Part shown: positions 1-6,162 of the stretch, piece by piece
How positions within the stretch are numbered: the first letter of the stretch is position 1
Layout of the letters: the number at the start of each line of letters is the position of its first letter
Assembly: GCA_023265535.1 (NCBI GenBank)
Contig: JAHFTI010000248.1
Coordinates: forward strand, 1 to 6,529
DNA from: Opitutaceae bacterium
Lineage (GTDB): Bacteria > Verrucomicrobiota > Verrucomicrobiia > Opitutales > Opitutaceae
Direction of reading: 5' to 3'
DNA length: 6,529 nucleotides
Program-made: the position numbers and the translations under genes
The notes under the pieces: model-generated
What the model was told of the DNA's origin: nothing
What the model saw: only the letters and a program-made list of their open reading frames with translations
The model's database searches: none

Positions 1-1389
1 ACGTTCGTCCGGCGAGTGCATGTCGAGGATTAGCGGGCCGCAGGAAATGCAATCGAGCCCCGGGGAGGCAGCCTTGAGCAGGCCGCACTCGAGTCCGCCG
101 TGCACCACCGCGATGCGGGCGGGCTTGCCGTTCACGCGCTCACAGGCCGCCGAGAAGAGCGGCACCAGGCGCGACTGGGTGGAGGGCTGCCAGCCCGGGT
201 AGTTGCCATGCACCTGTCCGGTTCCGCCGGCGAGCCGCACCAGCGCGGCGATCGCCGCGCCGACCTCCTCCTTGGCGGAGTCCACCGAGCTGCGTATCAT
301 GATTTGGATACAGGCGGGGCCTTCGGCGCCCAGCTTGATGATGCCGATGTTCGACGAGGTCTCCACCATGCCCGGCTGCAGATCGCTGAAGCGGAAGGCT
401 CCGTTGGGGCAGGCCCTGACGAAATCGAAGAAACGCTGCGAGGACTCAGGGTCGAGTGCCTCGGTGCAGGCGGCAGCCTCCGCGAGGACCAGCTCCATGG
501 CGGGATCCGAATGCTGGTATTCGTTGCGCAGCATGCGGGCGCCCGCCTGCAATGCGGCCTTCAGCTGCTCAACGCTTGCCCTGGGGGTCACGAGCAGCGC
601 GTTGCCTTCGCGCGGGATTGCGTTGCGGGCATCTCCACCGCTGAAGGAGGCCAGGCGCCACTCAAAGCCGAGGCCGAGCCCGGCCAGCACGCGCACCAGG
701 GCGATCAGGCCATTGGCTCGCCCCCGATGGATGTCGGCACCGGAATGTCCACCCGACATGCCGCCGAGCGAGACTGCGACGGTCACCCAGCCCTCAGGGA
801 CCAGCTGGCGTCGACAGGGCAGCTCCAGGCGGTAATCCATCGCCCCTGCGCAGCCGATGATCAGTTCCTCCGGACTGTCGGCATCCATGTTGATGAGGAA
901 TTCGCCGGGCAGGAAATCCGCGCCCACCTTGGCTGCGCCCCGCAGGCCGATCTCCTCCTCCACCGTGAACAGCGCCGAGAGCGGGCCGTGGCGGAGTTCC
1001 GTGGACTCCAGCACCGCGAGGGCGGCTGAGGCGCCGATGCCGTTGTCCGCACCGAGCGTGGTGCCCTTGGCGTGCAGCCAGTCACCCTCGTGGATCAGGG
1101 TCAGCGGGTCGGTCTCAAAGTTGTGGGCCGAGTCCTTGGCCTTCTGCGGAACCATGTCGAGGTGCGCCTGGAGCACGACCGGGGCGAGGCCTTCGAGGCC
1201 GGGCGTGGCGGGCTTGCCCACCCAGACATTGCCCGCCTCATCACGCCTGCAAGCGAGTCCGCGCGTCTTTGCCACGCCTGTGACGTAGGCCGCGGCCGCC
1301 TGCTCCCGGGTCGAGGGACGGGGAATGGCGCTGAGTGCGGTGAAATGTTTCCAGAGCAGTTGCGGATGTTGGTTGGGCAAGGTCGTCAT
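1..1389 (-). CDS. pepD: Aminoacyl-histidine dipeptidase (cytosol non-specific dipeptidase), M20 family, 3' end cut by window
   Basis: Read on the minus strand from ATG at 1389, 463 codons stay open to the window edge. By comparison with the 485-residue E. coli PepD, about 20 C-terminal residues are missing. It is a di-zinc metallopeptidase that hydrolyses dipeptides, including Xaa-His, in the cytosol. Visible motifs in order: QAHLDMVPQK (H76, D78), GTTLGADNGIG (D115), FTVEEEIGLRGA (E144-E146), NMDAD (D169), GGHSGADIHRGRANG (H215), VVHGGLECG (H430) and SCGPLILDMHSP (H458). These match the metal ligands H80, D119, E150, D173 and H461 and the catalytic D82 and E149 of characterised PepD with a nearly constant offset of 3-4, so the active site looks intact. 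There is no signal peptide, which fits a cytosolic enzyme. No convincing Shine-Dalgarno lies before 1389; this start is chosen because MTTLPNQHPQLLWKHF gives the normal short N-terminus of the family. It is divergent from the GH2 gene, with a 199-base gap. Confidence 0.95.
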   Translation of the reverse strand, partial: MTTLPNQHPQLLWKHFTALSAIPRPSTREQAAAAYVTGVAKTRGLACRRDEAGNVWVGKPATPGLEGLAPVVLQAHLDMVPQKAKDSAHNFETDPLTLIHEGDWLHAKGTTLGADNGIGASAALAVLESTELRHGPLSALFTVEEEIGLRGAAKVGADFLPGEFLINMDADSPEELIIGCAGAMDYRLELPCRRQLVPEGWVTVAVSLGGMSGGHSGADIHRGRANGLIALVRVLAGLGLGFEWRLASFSGGDARNAIPREGNALLVTPRASVEQLKAALQAGARMLRNEYQHSDPAMELVLAEAAACTEALDPESSQRFFDFVRACPNGAFRFSDLQPGMVETSSNIGIIKLGAEGPACIQIMIRSSVDSAKEEVGAAIAALVRLAGGTGQVHGNYPGWQPSTQSRLVPLFSAACERVNGKPARIAVVHGGLECGLLKAASPGLDCISCGPLILDMHSPDER

Positions 1390-1530
1390 GGGGCCAACAA
1401 AGAGGCTTCAAGGGCCTGAGGCAACCCTACGCACGGTGCGGTCGTGGGGGGGCTCCCGAGCCTGGCTCCAAGCGCCACCATGCGTACCCTGCTGCTGCTG
1501 TGCACCCGCGGCTGCAGGGGCGGTGTCGTG

Positions 1531-1560
1531 CGTTTCTATTACTTATTGTGTCTTGAAACG
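1531..1560. repeat. Inverted repeat CGTTTC-N18-GAAACG in AT-rich island between divergent genes
   Basis: CGTTTC (1531-1536) and GAAACG (1555-1560) are perfect inverted copies separated by 18 AT-rich bases, in an otherwise GC-rich intergenic region between pepD and the GH2 gene. A TTGAAA hexamer at 1553-1558 resembles a -35 element for the rightward gene, but no good -10 hexamer follows at the usual distance. The repeat could be a regulator site for the glycosidase gene. This is inferred from position and symmetry only; a chance 6-base repeat is possible. Confidence 0.3.
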
Positions 1561-1567
1561 AAGGTTG

Positions 1568-1588
1568 GCCGGGTACGTCATTCCCGGC
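1568..1588 (+). promoter_or_regulatory. GC hairpin directly abutting the GH2 start codon
   Basis: GCCGGG (1568-1573) and CCCGGC (1583-1588) form a perfect 6-bp GC stem around the 9-base loop TACGTCATT, ending on the base before the ATG at 1589. There is no purine-rich ribosome binding site in the same stretch. In the mRNA the hairpin would occupy the place where a Shine-Dalgarno would sit, so it may affect translation initiation, unless transcription starts inside or after it. The function is inferred. Confidence 0.3.
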
Positions 1589-4423
1589 ATGCAACCCCGC
1601 GTGTCCTTTCTCTGGCTGAGCTGCCTTCTGGTGCTCGTCTGTTCCCTGCGTGCTGCCCCTCCCTCCCCCGCTCCGTCCGGTGCTGAAACCACCGTGGTGA
1701 TGCTCTCCGGCACCAGCCGGGAGGACGCCGTGAGCTGGGATTTCATGCTGTCGCAGGGACGCGGCTCCGGCGCCTGGACCAAGATCGCGGTGCCCTCCTG
1801 CTGGGAGCAGGAGGGCTTCGGCTGCTACGACTACGGTGGGGCCCACCGCAGGCCGGGCAATCGCATGGCCGACCTGCCCGAGGAGCGCGGCACCTATCGT
1901 CGGACCTTTGAGGTGCCCGAGTCCTGGCGCGGGCGCGTCGTGCGCATCGTCTTTGACGGCGTGTCCACCGACGCCGCCGTTTTTCTGAATGGCAGCCCGG
2001 TCGGCGAAAAGCACCAGGGCGGCTTCTACACCTTTTCACATGATCTCACCCCCCTGCTGAAGTACGGCGCCACAAATGCCCTTGAGGTCCAGGTGGACCG
2101 GACTTCCTCCAACGAGGGGGTCAATCGCGCCGAGCGCATCGGCGACTACTGGAACTTCTCCGGCATCTACCGCCCGGTCTGGCTCGAGGTCCTCCCCCCC
2201 ACGCACATCGACTGGACGGCCGTCGACGCGCGGGCCGACGGCAGCCTCGTCGCACAGGTGAACCTCGCAGGCCAGGCGCCGCGGGACCTGCAAATCAGTA
2301 TCCAATGCCTGGATACGAACGGCCGTCCCGTCGCCGCGCCCCTCGCGCGCGCCGTGCCCCCGGGGGCGACCAGCGTCGAGCTGCGCACCAGCCTTGCCGG
2401 GGTTCGGCCCTGGACAGCCGAGACCCCGCACCTCTACACCCTCTCCATCAACCTGGAGCAGGGGGGGCGCCTGGTGCACAGCCGCAGCGAACGGATCGGC
2501 TTCCGCACCTTCGAGGTGCGCAAGGGCGAGGGTTTCTTCCTCAACGGCAGCCGCATCGTCCTCAAGGGCGTCAACCGCCACTGCTTTGACGCGGACACCG
2601 CCCGCACGATCAGCCGCGCCCAGAGCTATGCCGATGCCCGCCTCATCAAGGAGATGAACATGAACGCGGTCCGCATGTCGCACTACCCTCCCGACCGCCA
2701 TTTCCTCGAGGCCTGCGACGAGCTGGGCCTCTACGTCCTCGACGAGCTCGCGGGCTGGCAGGGGGCCTACGACACCCCCACGGCGGCGCGCCTGATCGGG
2801 CAGATCGTGCGCCGCGACGTGAACCATCCCTCGATCCTTTTCTGGGACAATGGCAATGAGGGCGGCTGGAACACCGCCGTGGACGACGAGTTCGCACGCT
2901 GGGACATCCAGAAACGCCAGGTCCTGCATCCGTGGGAGCTGTTCCGCGGGGTGAACACCGCCCACTACCGGACCTATGCCCAGCACCTGGCGCTTTGCCA
3001 GGGCCCGGACATCTACATGCCCACCGAATTCCTCCACGGTCTCTATGACGGCGGCATGGCTGCCGGCCTGCGCGACTACTGGGACGCCATGATGGCCTCC
3101 CCGCGGCGCGGCGGCGGCATCTTTTGGGTCTTTGCCGATGAGGGCATCAGGCGCACGGACCAGGGCGGCCGCATCGACAATGCAGGCAACCTCGCCCCCG
3201 ACGGCATCGTCGGCCCGAAACGTGAGAAGGAGGCCAGCTTCCATGCTGTGCGCGAGCTGTGGAGCCCGGTGCGCATCGTCGCTCCGGCCAGGCTGACTCC
3301 CGACTTCAATGGCACCTTCGGCGTCGAGAACCTCTACGACTTCACCCCCCTCACGGACTGCAGCTTCAGCTGGAAGCTGCTCCGCCTTCCGGCCTCCTCG
3401 AGGGCGGACACCGCTCCCACGCTGCTTGCCGAGGGCAAGGTGGAAGCGCCTGCTGTCGCCCCGCACGGCAAGGGCAGCCTTTCCCTCGCTCTTCCCGGCA
3501 ACTGGCGTGAGGCCGATGCCCTCTATCTCACGGTGCGCGGCCCCGGCGGCGCGGAACTCTGGACCTGGTCCTGGCCCTGCCGCGAGGAACAGCCGGCCTT
3601 GGTGCGTGCCACGCCCATGGCACCCGCAACGCCCCCGGTGCGCATCGAAAGCCAGGTGGGCCGCTGGGTGCTGCAGACCGCGCGCCTCCGCCTTGTCATC
3701 GACAAGCACTCCGGCGAGCTCTCGGAACTGAGCCGCGGCGACCGCATCCTCTCGCTGCGCAACGGCCCGCGCGTCGTGGCCTCCCGCCGCAACGACCGGA
3801 GTTTCCCGCAGATCACCCCGCCCGACACCCTGACGCGCCTTGTGGTGCGACAGGATGGTGCCGACGCCCTCGTGGAGGCCTCCTATGCCGGCTGCCTGCA
3901 ATCGGTGACCTGGCGCGTCACCCCCGCCGACCGCGTGTATCTGGATTATGAATACCGCTTCGAGGGCGAGGCGGACCTGCTCGGCATCCGCTTTGACTAT
4001 CCGGAGGGCAACCTCGTGGCCAAGCGCTGGCTCGGCCAGGGACCGCACCCGGTGTGGAAGAACAGGCTGGAGGGCCTGCGCCTCGATGTGTGGAGCCAGT
4101 CTTACAACAACCCCATCCCGGGGCAGACCTACTCCACCATGCCGAACTTCAAGGGCCTGTTCAGGGATTGGCGCTGGCTCCGCCTGGAGACCACCCAGGG
4201 CGACTTCACGGTCACCAATGCCTCCGGCGTTCCCTACCTGGGCCTGTTCAGGATCCAGGATGGCATCGACGGGCTCTACGACATGCCCGACCTCGGCCTA
4301 GCCGCACTCGATGCGATTCCCCCCATGCGAAACAAGTTCCACGGGCCCGAGCTCCTGGGCCCGGACTCCCTTCCCGCCTGCTTCACGGGAACCAGGAAGG
4401 CGAGCCTGGTGTTTGAATTCTGA
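1589..4423 (+). CDS. Exported glycoside hydrolase family 2 enzyme, beta-galactosidase-like
   Basis: A 944-residue protein that probably removes terminal beta-linked sugars (beta-galactosidase or related) from glycans outside the cytoplasm. The start at MQPRVSFLWL gives a Sec signal peptide: Arg at position 4, hydrophobic core about 5-20, likely cleavage near A22/A23. The frame stays open upstream, but that stretch overlaps pepD and is not protein-like. Domain order: jelly-roll sugar-binding domain about 45-200 (GTYRRTFEVP, NFSGIYRPVWLEV), Ig-like domain about 205-308, TIM barrel about 309-560 (FFLNGSRIVLKGVNRH, MNAVRMSHYPPDRHFLEACD), and a C-terminal large beta-domain about 688-940 like LacZ domain 5 (VIDKHSGEL, WLGQGPHPVWKNRLEG). 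The acid/base is E424 in NHPSILFWDNGNE and the nucleophile is E480 in YMPTEFLHG; H366 matches the LacZ SHYP histidine. GIFWVFADEG (510-519) corresponds to the LacZ GGFVWDWVDQ strand. Family and activity class are secure; the exact substrate is not. The symbol is left blank because the sequence is clearly divergent from LacZ. The neighbours give no pathway context. Confidence 0.93.
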   Translation: MQPRVSFLWLSCLLVLVCSLRAAPPSPAPSGAETTVVMLSGTSREDAVSWDFMLSQGRGSGAWTKIAVPSCWEQEGFGCYDYGGAHRRPGNRMADLPEERGTYRRTFEVPESWRGRVVRIVFDGVSTDAAVFLNGSPVGEKHQGGFYTFSHDLTPLLKYGATNALEVQVDRTSSNEGVNRAERIGDYWNFSGIYRPVWLEVLPPTHIDWTAVDARADGSLVAQVNLAGQAPRDLQISIQCLDTNGRPVAAPLARAVPPGATSVELRTSLAGVRPWTAETPHLYTLSINLEQGGRLVHSRSERIGFRTFEVRKGEGFFLNGSRIVLKGVNRHCFDADTARTISRAQSYADARLIKEMNMNAVRMSHYPPDRHFLEACDELGLYVLDELAGWQGAYDTPTAARLIGQIVRRDVNHPSILFWDNGNEGGWNTAVDDEFARWDIQKRQVLHPWELFRGVNTAHYRTYAQHLALCQGPDIYMPTEFLHGLYDGGMAAGLRDYWDAMMASPRRGGGIFWVFADEGIRRTDQGGRIDNAGNLAPDGIVGPKREKEASFHAVRELWSPVRIVAPARLTPDFNGTFGVENLYDFTPLTDCSFSWKLLRLPASSRADTAPTLLAEGKVEAPAVAPHGKGSLSLALPGNWREADALYLTVRGPGGAELWTWSWPCREEQPALVRATPMAPATPPVRIESQVGRWVLQTARLRLVIDKHSGELSELSRGDRILSLRNGPRVVASRRNDRSFPQITPPDTLTRLVVRQDGADALVEASYAGCLQSVTWRVTPADRVYLDYEYRFEGEADLLGIRFDYPEGNLVAKRWLGQGPHPVWKNRLEGLRLDVWSQSYNNPIPGQTYSTMPNFKGLFRDWRWLRLETTQGDFTVTNASGVPYLGLFRIQDGIDGLYDMPDLGLAALDAIPPMRNKFHGPELLGPDSLPACFTGTRKASLVFEF

Positions 4424-4487
4424 TCAATAACAATAGCCGACAATAAATAATATTTGCCTTTTTGCGTGCCCCGCGACAACGTAGGGC
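4424..4487 (+). promoter_or_regulatory. AT-rich spacer, likely promoter region of the integrase gene
   Basis: These 64 bases between the GH2 stop and the integrase ATG contain an AT-rich core (about 4424-4465) in sharp contrast to the GC-rich genes on both sides. CAATA occurs three times in direct orientation (4425, 4431, 4441). TAATAT at 4448-4453 matches a -10 hexamer at 4 of 6 positions, with only a weak -35 candidate 17-18 bases upstream. AAATA-A-TATTT (4445-4455) is a small palindrome. No GC stem plus T-run terminator for the GH2 gene is visible, so the integrase may also receive read-through transcription. No Shine-Dalgarno precedes the ATG at 4488. Confidence 0.35.
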
Positions 4488-5858
4488 ATGCCAACGGAGA
4501 ATATCAGGTTCAGCAGTTGGAGGGTCATGCTGGACCGGGCGCCCTTTCCTCCAGCCCGCAGGGAATCCTACTGCCTGCATATCCGCCGCTTCCTGCTCGA
4601 CTGTCACCGCCGACGGCTTCCCCTCAGCATCGCCGTGGCAAAGGCCTTCGTGGAGGCCTGGGAAAGGCAGATCGAGGGCAGCAGTCCCCAATGCCGCGAG
4701 GCCCTGCGTTGGTTTGTCATGAATGCGCCGATGGAGGAGCAGGTCTCGGCGTCGGAATCGTCGGGCGATTCGGGCGCCGAAGCAGGGCCCCCGGAGCCTG
4801 TCCCAGTGGCCTTGTCCCTGCCCCCGCAGCCCGACGATTCCCCAAACGCGCCACTCAGGCCGCTTGAGCCCTGCCGCCCGCCTCCGCTGGGACGTGACGA
4901 CCTGGGGGACACGGACTGGGAACGCGCATTGATAAGGGCCTGCAGGCAACGAAACCTGCTTTGGCGCACCGAACAGACCTACAGGAACTGGGCGAGGAGG
5001 CTGATGCAGTTCCTCGGCCCGCGCCCGGCCACGAGCCTGGGTGCCGATGACGTGGAGTCTTTCCTGAACCACCTGGCCGTCGAGCTTAAGAACAGCCCAA
5101 ACACCCAGCGCCAGGCGCTCAATGCCCTGATCTTCCTGATGCGTGACGCCCTCGACCTGCCTGTGCCCAGGCTGAGCTTCGAGCGTTCGGTGGGGAAACG
5201 CCGCACCCCCACGGTCCTGTCCCGGGGTGAATGCGGCCGGCTCTTTGCCTGCCTGAATGGCAACAACCGGCTCATGGCGGAGCTCATGTACGGCAGCGGC
5301 ATTCGCCTGATGGAATTGCTGCGCCTGCGCGTAAACCAGATCGACCAGCCGCGGGGTGCCCTGATTGTGCGTGGAGGTAAGGGGGACAAGGATCGCCCGA
5401 CCGTGCTTCCGCAGAAGCTGATGGGGCAGCTCACCGAACATCTGGAGCGCCTCCGGTCCCTCTGGGAACAGGACAGGAAGGCGGGCCTGCCTCCGGTCTG
5501 GCTGCCCGAGGGGCTTGCGCGCAAGTATCCCCGGGGCGGTGAGCAATGGCCTTGGCAATGGCTGTTCCCGTCCAGGGAGGTCAGCCTCGACCCCGCGACC
5601 GGACGTAGCCGCAGGCACCACGTAACCGAAGGGGCATTTCAGTCGGCCATCAGGAATGCGGCGCTGCAAGCGAAGATCGACAAGCGGGTGACTCCGCATG
5701 CCCTGCGCCACAGTTTCGCAACCCATTTGCTGGAAAGCGGAGCCGACATCCGCACCGTTCAGGACCTGCTGGGCCATGAGAGTGTGGAGACCACCCAGAT
5801 CTACCTGCATGTCATGCAAAAGCCGGGGCTCGGCGTGCGCAGTCCGCTCGATCAGTGA
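4488..5858 (+). CDS. intI: Integron integrase (IntI-type tyrosine recombinase) with extended N-terminus
   Basis: This 456-residue tyrosine recombinase would catalyse site-specific recombination of gene cassettes at attI/attC sites. The C-terminal catalytic domain (about 238-456) carries the full active site: R273 in YGSGIR, K298 in RGGKGDKDR, H404 and R407 in TPHALRHSF, H430 in LLGHES, and nucleophile Y439 in QIYLHV. The order and spacing match IntI1 (R146, K171, H277, R280, H303, Y312). The integron-specific extra segment that separates IntI from XerC/D is present at about 338-361 (LPEGLARKYPRGG, then WPWQWLF), as is the typical ending GVRSPLD. The core-binding domain is about 146-225 (WRTEQTYRNWARR, NTQRQALNALIFLM). 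What is unusual is the first ~140 residues: IntI1 is 337 residues long, whereas here residues about 22-80 resemble a second, degenerate core-binding domain (RRESYCLHIRRFL, CREALRWFVMNA), followed by a Pro/Ser/Glu/Asp-rich linker at about 81-140. M14 (4527) is an alternative start. The gene runs in the same direction as the GH2 gene and towards tRNA-Tyr; no cassette array is seen. Confidence 0.93.
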   Translation: MPTENIRFSSWRVMLDRAPFPPARRESYCLHIRRFLLDCHRRRLPLSIAVAKAFVEAWERQIEGSSPQCREALRWFVMNAPMEEQVSASESSGDSGAEAGPPEPVPVALSLPPQPDDSPNAPLRPLEPCRPPPLGRDDLGDTDWERALIRACRQRNLLWRTEQTYRNWARRLMQFLGPRPATSLGADDVESFLNHLAVELKNSPNTQRQALNALIFLMRDALDLPVPRLSFERSVGKRRTPTVLSRGECGRLFACLNGNNRLMAELMYGSGIRLMELLRLRVNQIDQPRGALIVRGGKGDKDRPTVLPQKLMGQLTEHLERLRSLWEQDRKAGLPPVWLPEGLARKYPRGGEQWPWQWLFPSREVSLDPATGRSRRHHVTEGAFQSAIRNAALQAKIDKRVTPHALRHSFATHLLESGADIRTVQDLLGHESVETTQIYLHVMQKPGLGVRSPLDQ

Positions 5859-5862
5859 AGGA

Positions 5863-5887
5863 CCTGACACCTCACGGCACAGTCAGG
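5863..5887 (+). repeat. Inverted repeat just after the integrase stop
   Basis: CCTGAC (5863-5868) and GTCAGG (5882-5887) are perfect inverted copies around 13 bases, beginning five bases after the integrase stop codon. No T-run follows, so this is not a standard intrinsic terminator. It could be an mRNA 3'-end hairpin. It does not carry the GTT/AAC core-site motifs expected of an attC site. Confidence 0.35.
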
Positions 5888-5903
5888 GGTGGCAGAACCA
5901 AGG

Positions 5904-5922
5904 CCGCACCCACCCGATGCGG
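5904..5922. repeat. Short inverted repeat CCGCA-N9-TGCGG
   Basis: CCGCA (5904-5908) pairs with TGCGG (5918-5922) around a 9-base loop, extendable by one G-T wobble outward. It is one of several small hairpins in the 5859-6008 non-coding stretch. Its function is unknown and a chance origin is plausible in GC-rich DNA. Confidence 0.25.
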
Positions 5923-5943
5923 TATCTCGATTCCAGGTCCAGG

Positions 5944-5965
5944 CCCATTTGGCTCGGGGAATGGG
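5944..5965. repeat. Short inverted repeat CCCATT-N10-AATGGG
   Basis: CCCATT (5944-5949) and AATGGG (5960-5965) form a perfect 6-bp stem with a 10-base loop, in the non-coding region between the integrase gene and the tRNA-Tyr terminator. No T-run follows on either strand. Its function is unknown. Confidence 0.25.
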
Positions 5966-5971
5966 TGCCAC

Positions 5972-6006
5972 GGGCAGGGGGGGGGCAACCGGGCGGGGCG
6001 CTGCCC
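5972..6006 (+). other. G-run cluster (G-quadruplex motif) inside a GGGCAG/CTGCCC inverted repeat
   Basis: Four G-runs lie on the plus strand at 5972-5974, 5977-5985 (nine consecutive G), 5991-5993 and 5995-5998, with loops of 2, 5 and 1 bases. This fits the G3+N1-7 quadruplex pattern. The cluster sits within a perfect inverted repeat, GGGCAG (5972-5977) and CTGCCC (6001-6006). Quadruplex and hairpin would compete for the first G-run. Whether either forms is not shown by sequence. The nine-G tract is also prone to length variation and sequencing error. Confidence 0.4.
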
Positions 6007-6008
6007 TG

Positions 6009-6053
6009 AAAACAAAAAGCCCCCGGCAGGCTTCAAAGGCCTGACCGAGGGCT
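6009..6053 (-). terminator. Rho-independent terminator of tRNA-Tyr
   Basis: Read on the minus strand, AGCCCTCGG-T-CAGGC (6053 to 6039) pairs with GCCTG-CCGGGGGCT (6031 to 6018). This gives a stem of about 14 pairs with one bulged base, one U-G wobble and a 7-base loop (6032-6038). It is followed by TTTTTGTTTTC (from 6018 down to about 6008). It starts 7 bases after the encoded CCA of tRNA-Tyr. On the plus strand no T-run follows the stem, so it acts for the tRNA transcript and not obviously for the integrase. Confidence 0.88.
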
Positions 6054-6059
6054 TCCAAA

Positions 6060-6146
6060 TGGTGGTAGGTGACGGATTCGAACCATCGAAGGCGGATAGC
6101 CAATTGATTTACAGTCAATCCCCTTTGGCCACTTGGGTAACCTACC
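6060..6146 (-). tRNA. tRNA-Tyr (anticodon GTA), CCA encoded
   Basis: The minus strand folds into a class II tRNA of 87 bases including CCA. The acceptor stem is GGTAGGT (6146-6140) with ACCTACC (6070-6064), followed by discriminator A (6063) and encoded CCA (6062-6060). The D stem is CCC/GGG. The anticodon stem-loop is ATTGA-CTGTAAA-TCAAT, with anticodon GTA at 6112-6110 (plus-strand TAC). A long variable arm of about 15 bases carries a GGC/GCC stem. The T stem-loop is GATGG-TTCGAAT-CCGTC with one T-G wobble. The GTA anticodon and long variable arm identify bacterial tRNA-Tyr. It is transcribed alone towards the integrase gene and ends at the terminator at 6009-6053. No clear -35/-10 promoter was recognised upstream (6147-6212). 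Confidence 0.97.
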
Positions 6147-6150
6147 GAAA

Positions 6151-6157
6151 AGGAGGG
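6151..6157 (+). promoter_or_regulatory. Strong Shine-Dalgarno-like AGGAGGG upstream of the Cls frame
   Basis: AGGAGGG is the best ribosome-binding-like sequence in the window. It stands 8 bases before GTG at 6166, which is in frame with the cardiolipin synthase reading frame; ATG at 6172 is also in frame at 14 bases. Using it would add 36 residues before the family-like N-terminus. It lies just outside the 5' end of tRNA-Tyr (6146), so it might alternatively be coincidental sequence in the tRNA promoter region. Confidence 0.35.
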
Positions 6158-6162
6158 CGAAG

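Noticed and set aside
100..1029. 309-codon and shorter plus-strand open frames over the left end
   Set aside because: They are antisense to pepD, whose motifs are intact from 1389 to the edge; the plus-strand translations are low-complexity Ala/Gly/Arg-rich.
1325..1588. Upstream extension of the GH2 reading frame to ATG 1325
   Set aside because: It would overlap pepD antisense and add non-family sequence; the start at 1589 gives a proper signal peptide followed by GH2 homology.
1622..1645. Lipoprotein signal (cysteine at GH2 residue 12 or 18)
   Set aside because: The residue before each cysteine does not fit a lipobox (V before C18); a standard Sec cleavage near A22/A23 fits better.
1444..1686. 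80-codon plus-strand frame in the intergenic region (MRTLLLLCTRGC...)
   Set aside because: It runs out of frame into the GH2 gene, with no ribosome site, no conserved motif and mixed composition; the Leu run comes from a short CTG repeat.
2036..4048. 670-codon open frame on the minus strand opposite the GH2 gene
   Set aside because: It is a shadow of the strongly GC-biased codon usage of the GH2 gene: no recognisable family, Ala/Gly/Val/Arg-rich composition, and the plus strand encodes a clear enzyme with catalytic motifs.
4424..4487. LexA/SOS box upstream of the integrase
   Set aside because: GAATTC and TGATCA palindromes are present near the spacer, but nothing resembles a LexA operator such as CTGT-N8-ACAG.
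4383..5870. 495-codon open frame on the minus strand opposite the integrase
   Set aside because: It covers almost exactly the integrase gene, has no recognisable motifs, and the plus strand has a complete IntI active site.
5859..6008. attC cassette recombination site
   Set aside because: The inverted repeats are present, but no GTTRRRY or RYYYAAC boxes occur at the expected positions.
6060..6146. tRNA-Tyr as a phage or island attachment site with a duplicated 3' end
   Set aside because: No second copy of the tRNA 3' end is seen in the window, and the recombinase is IntI-type rather than a phage/island integrase.
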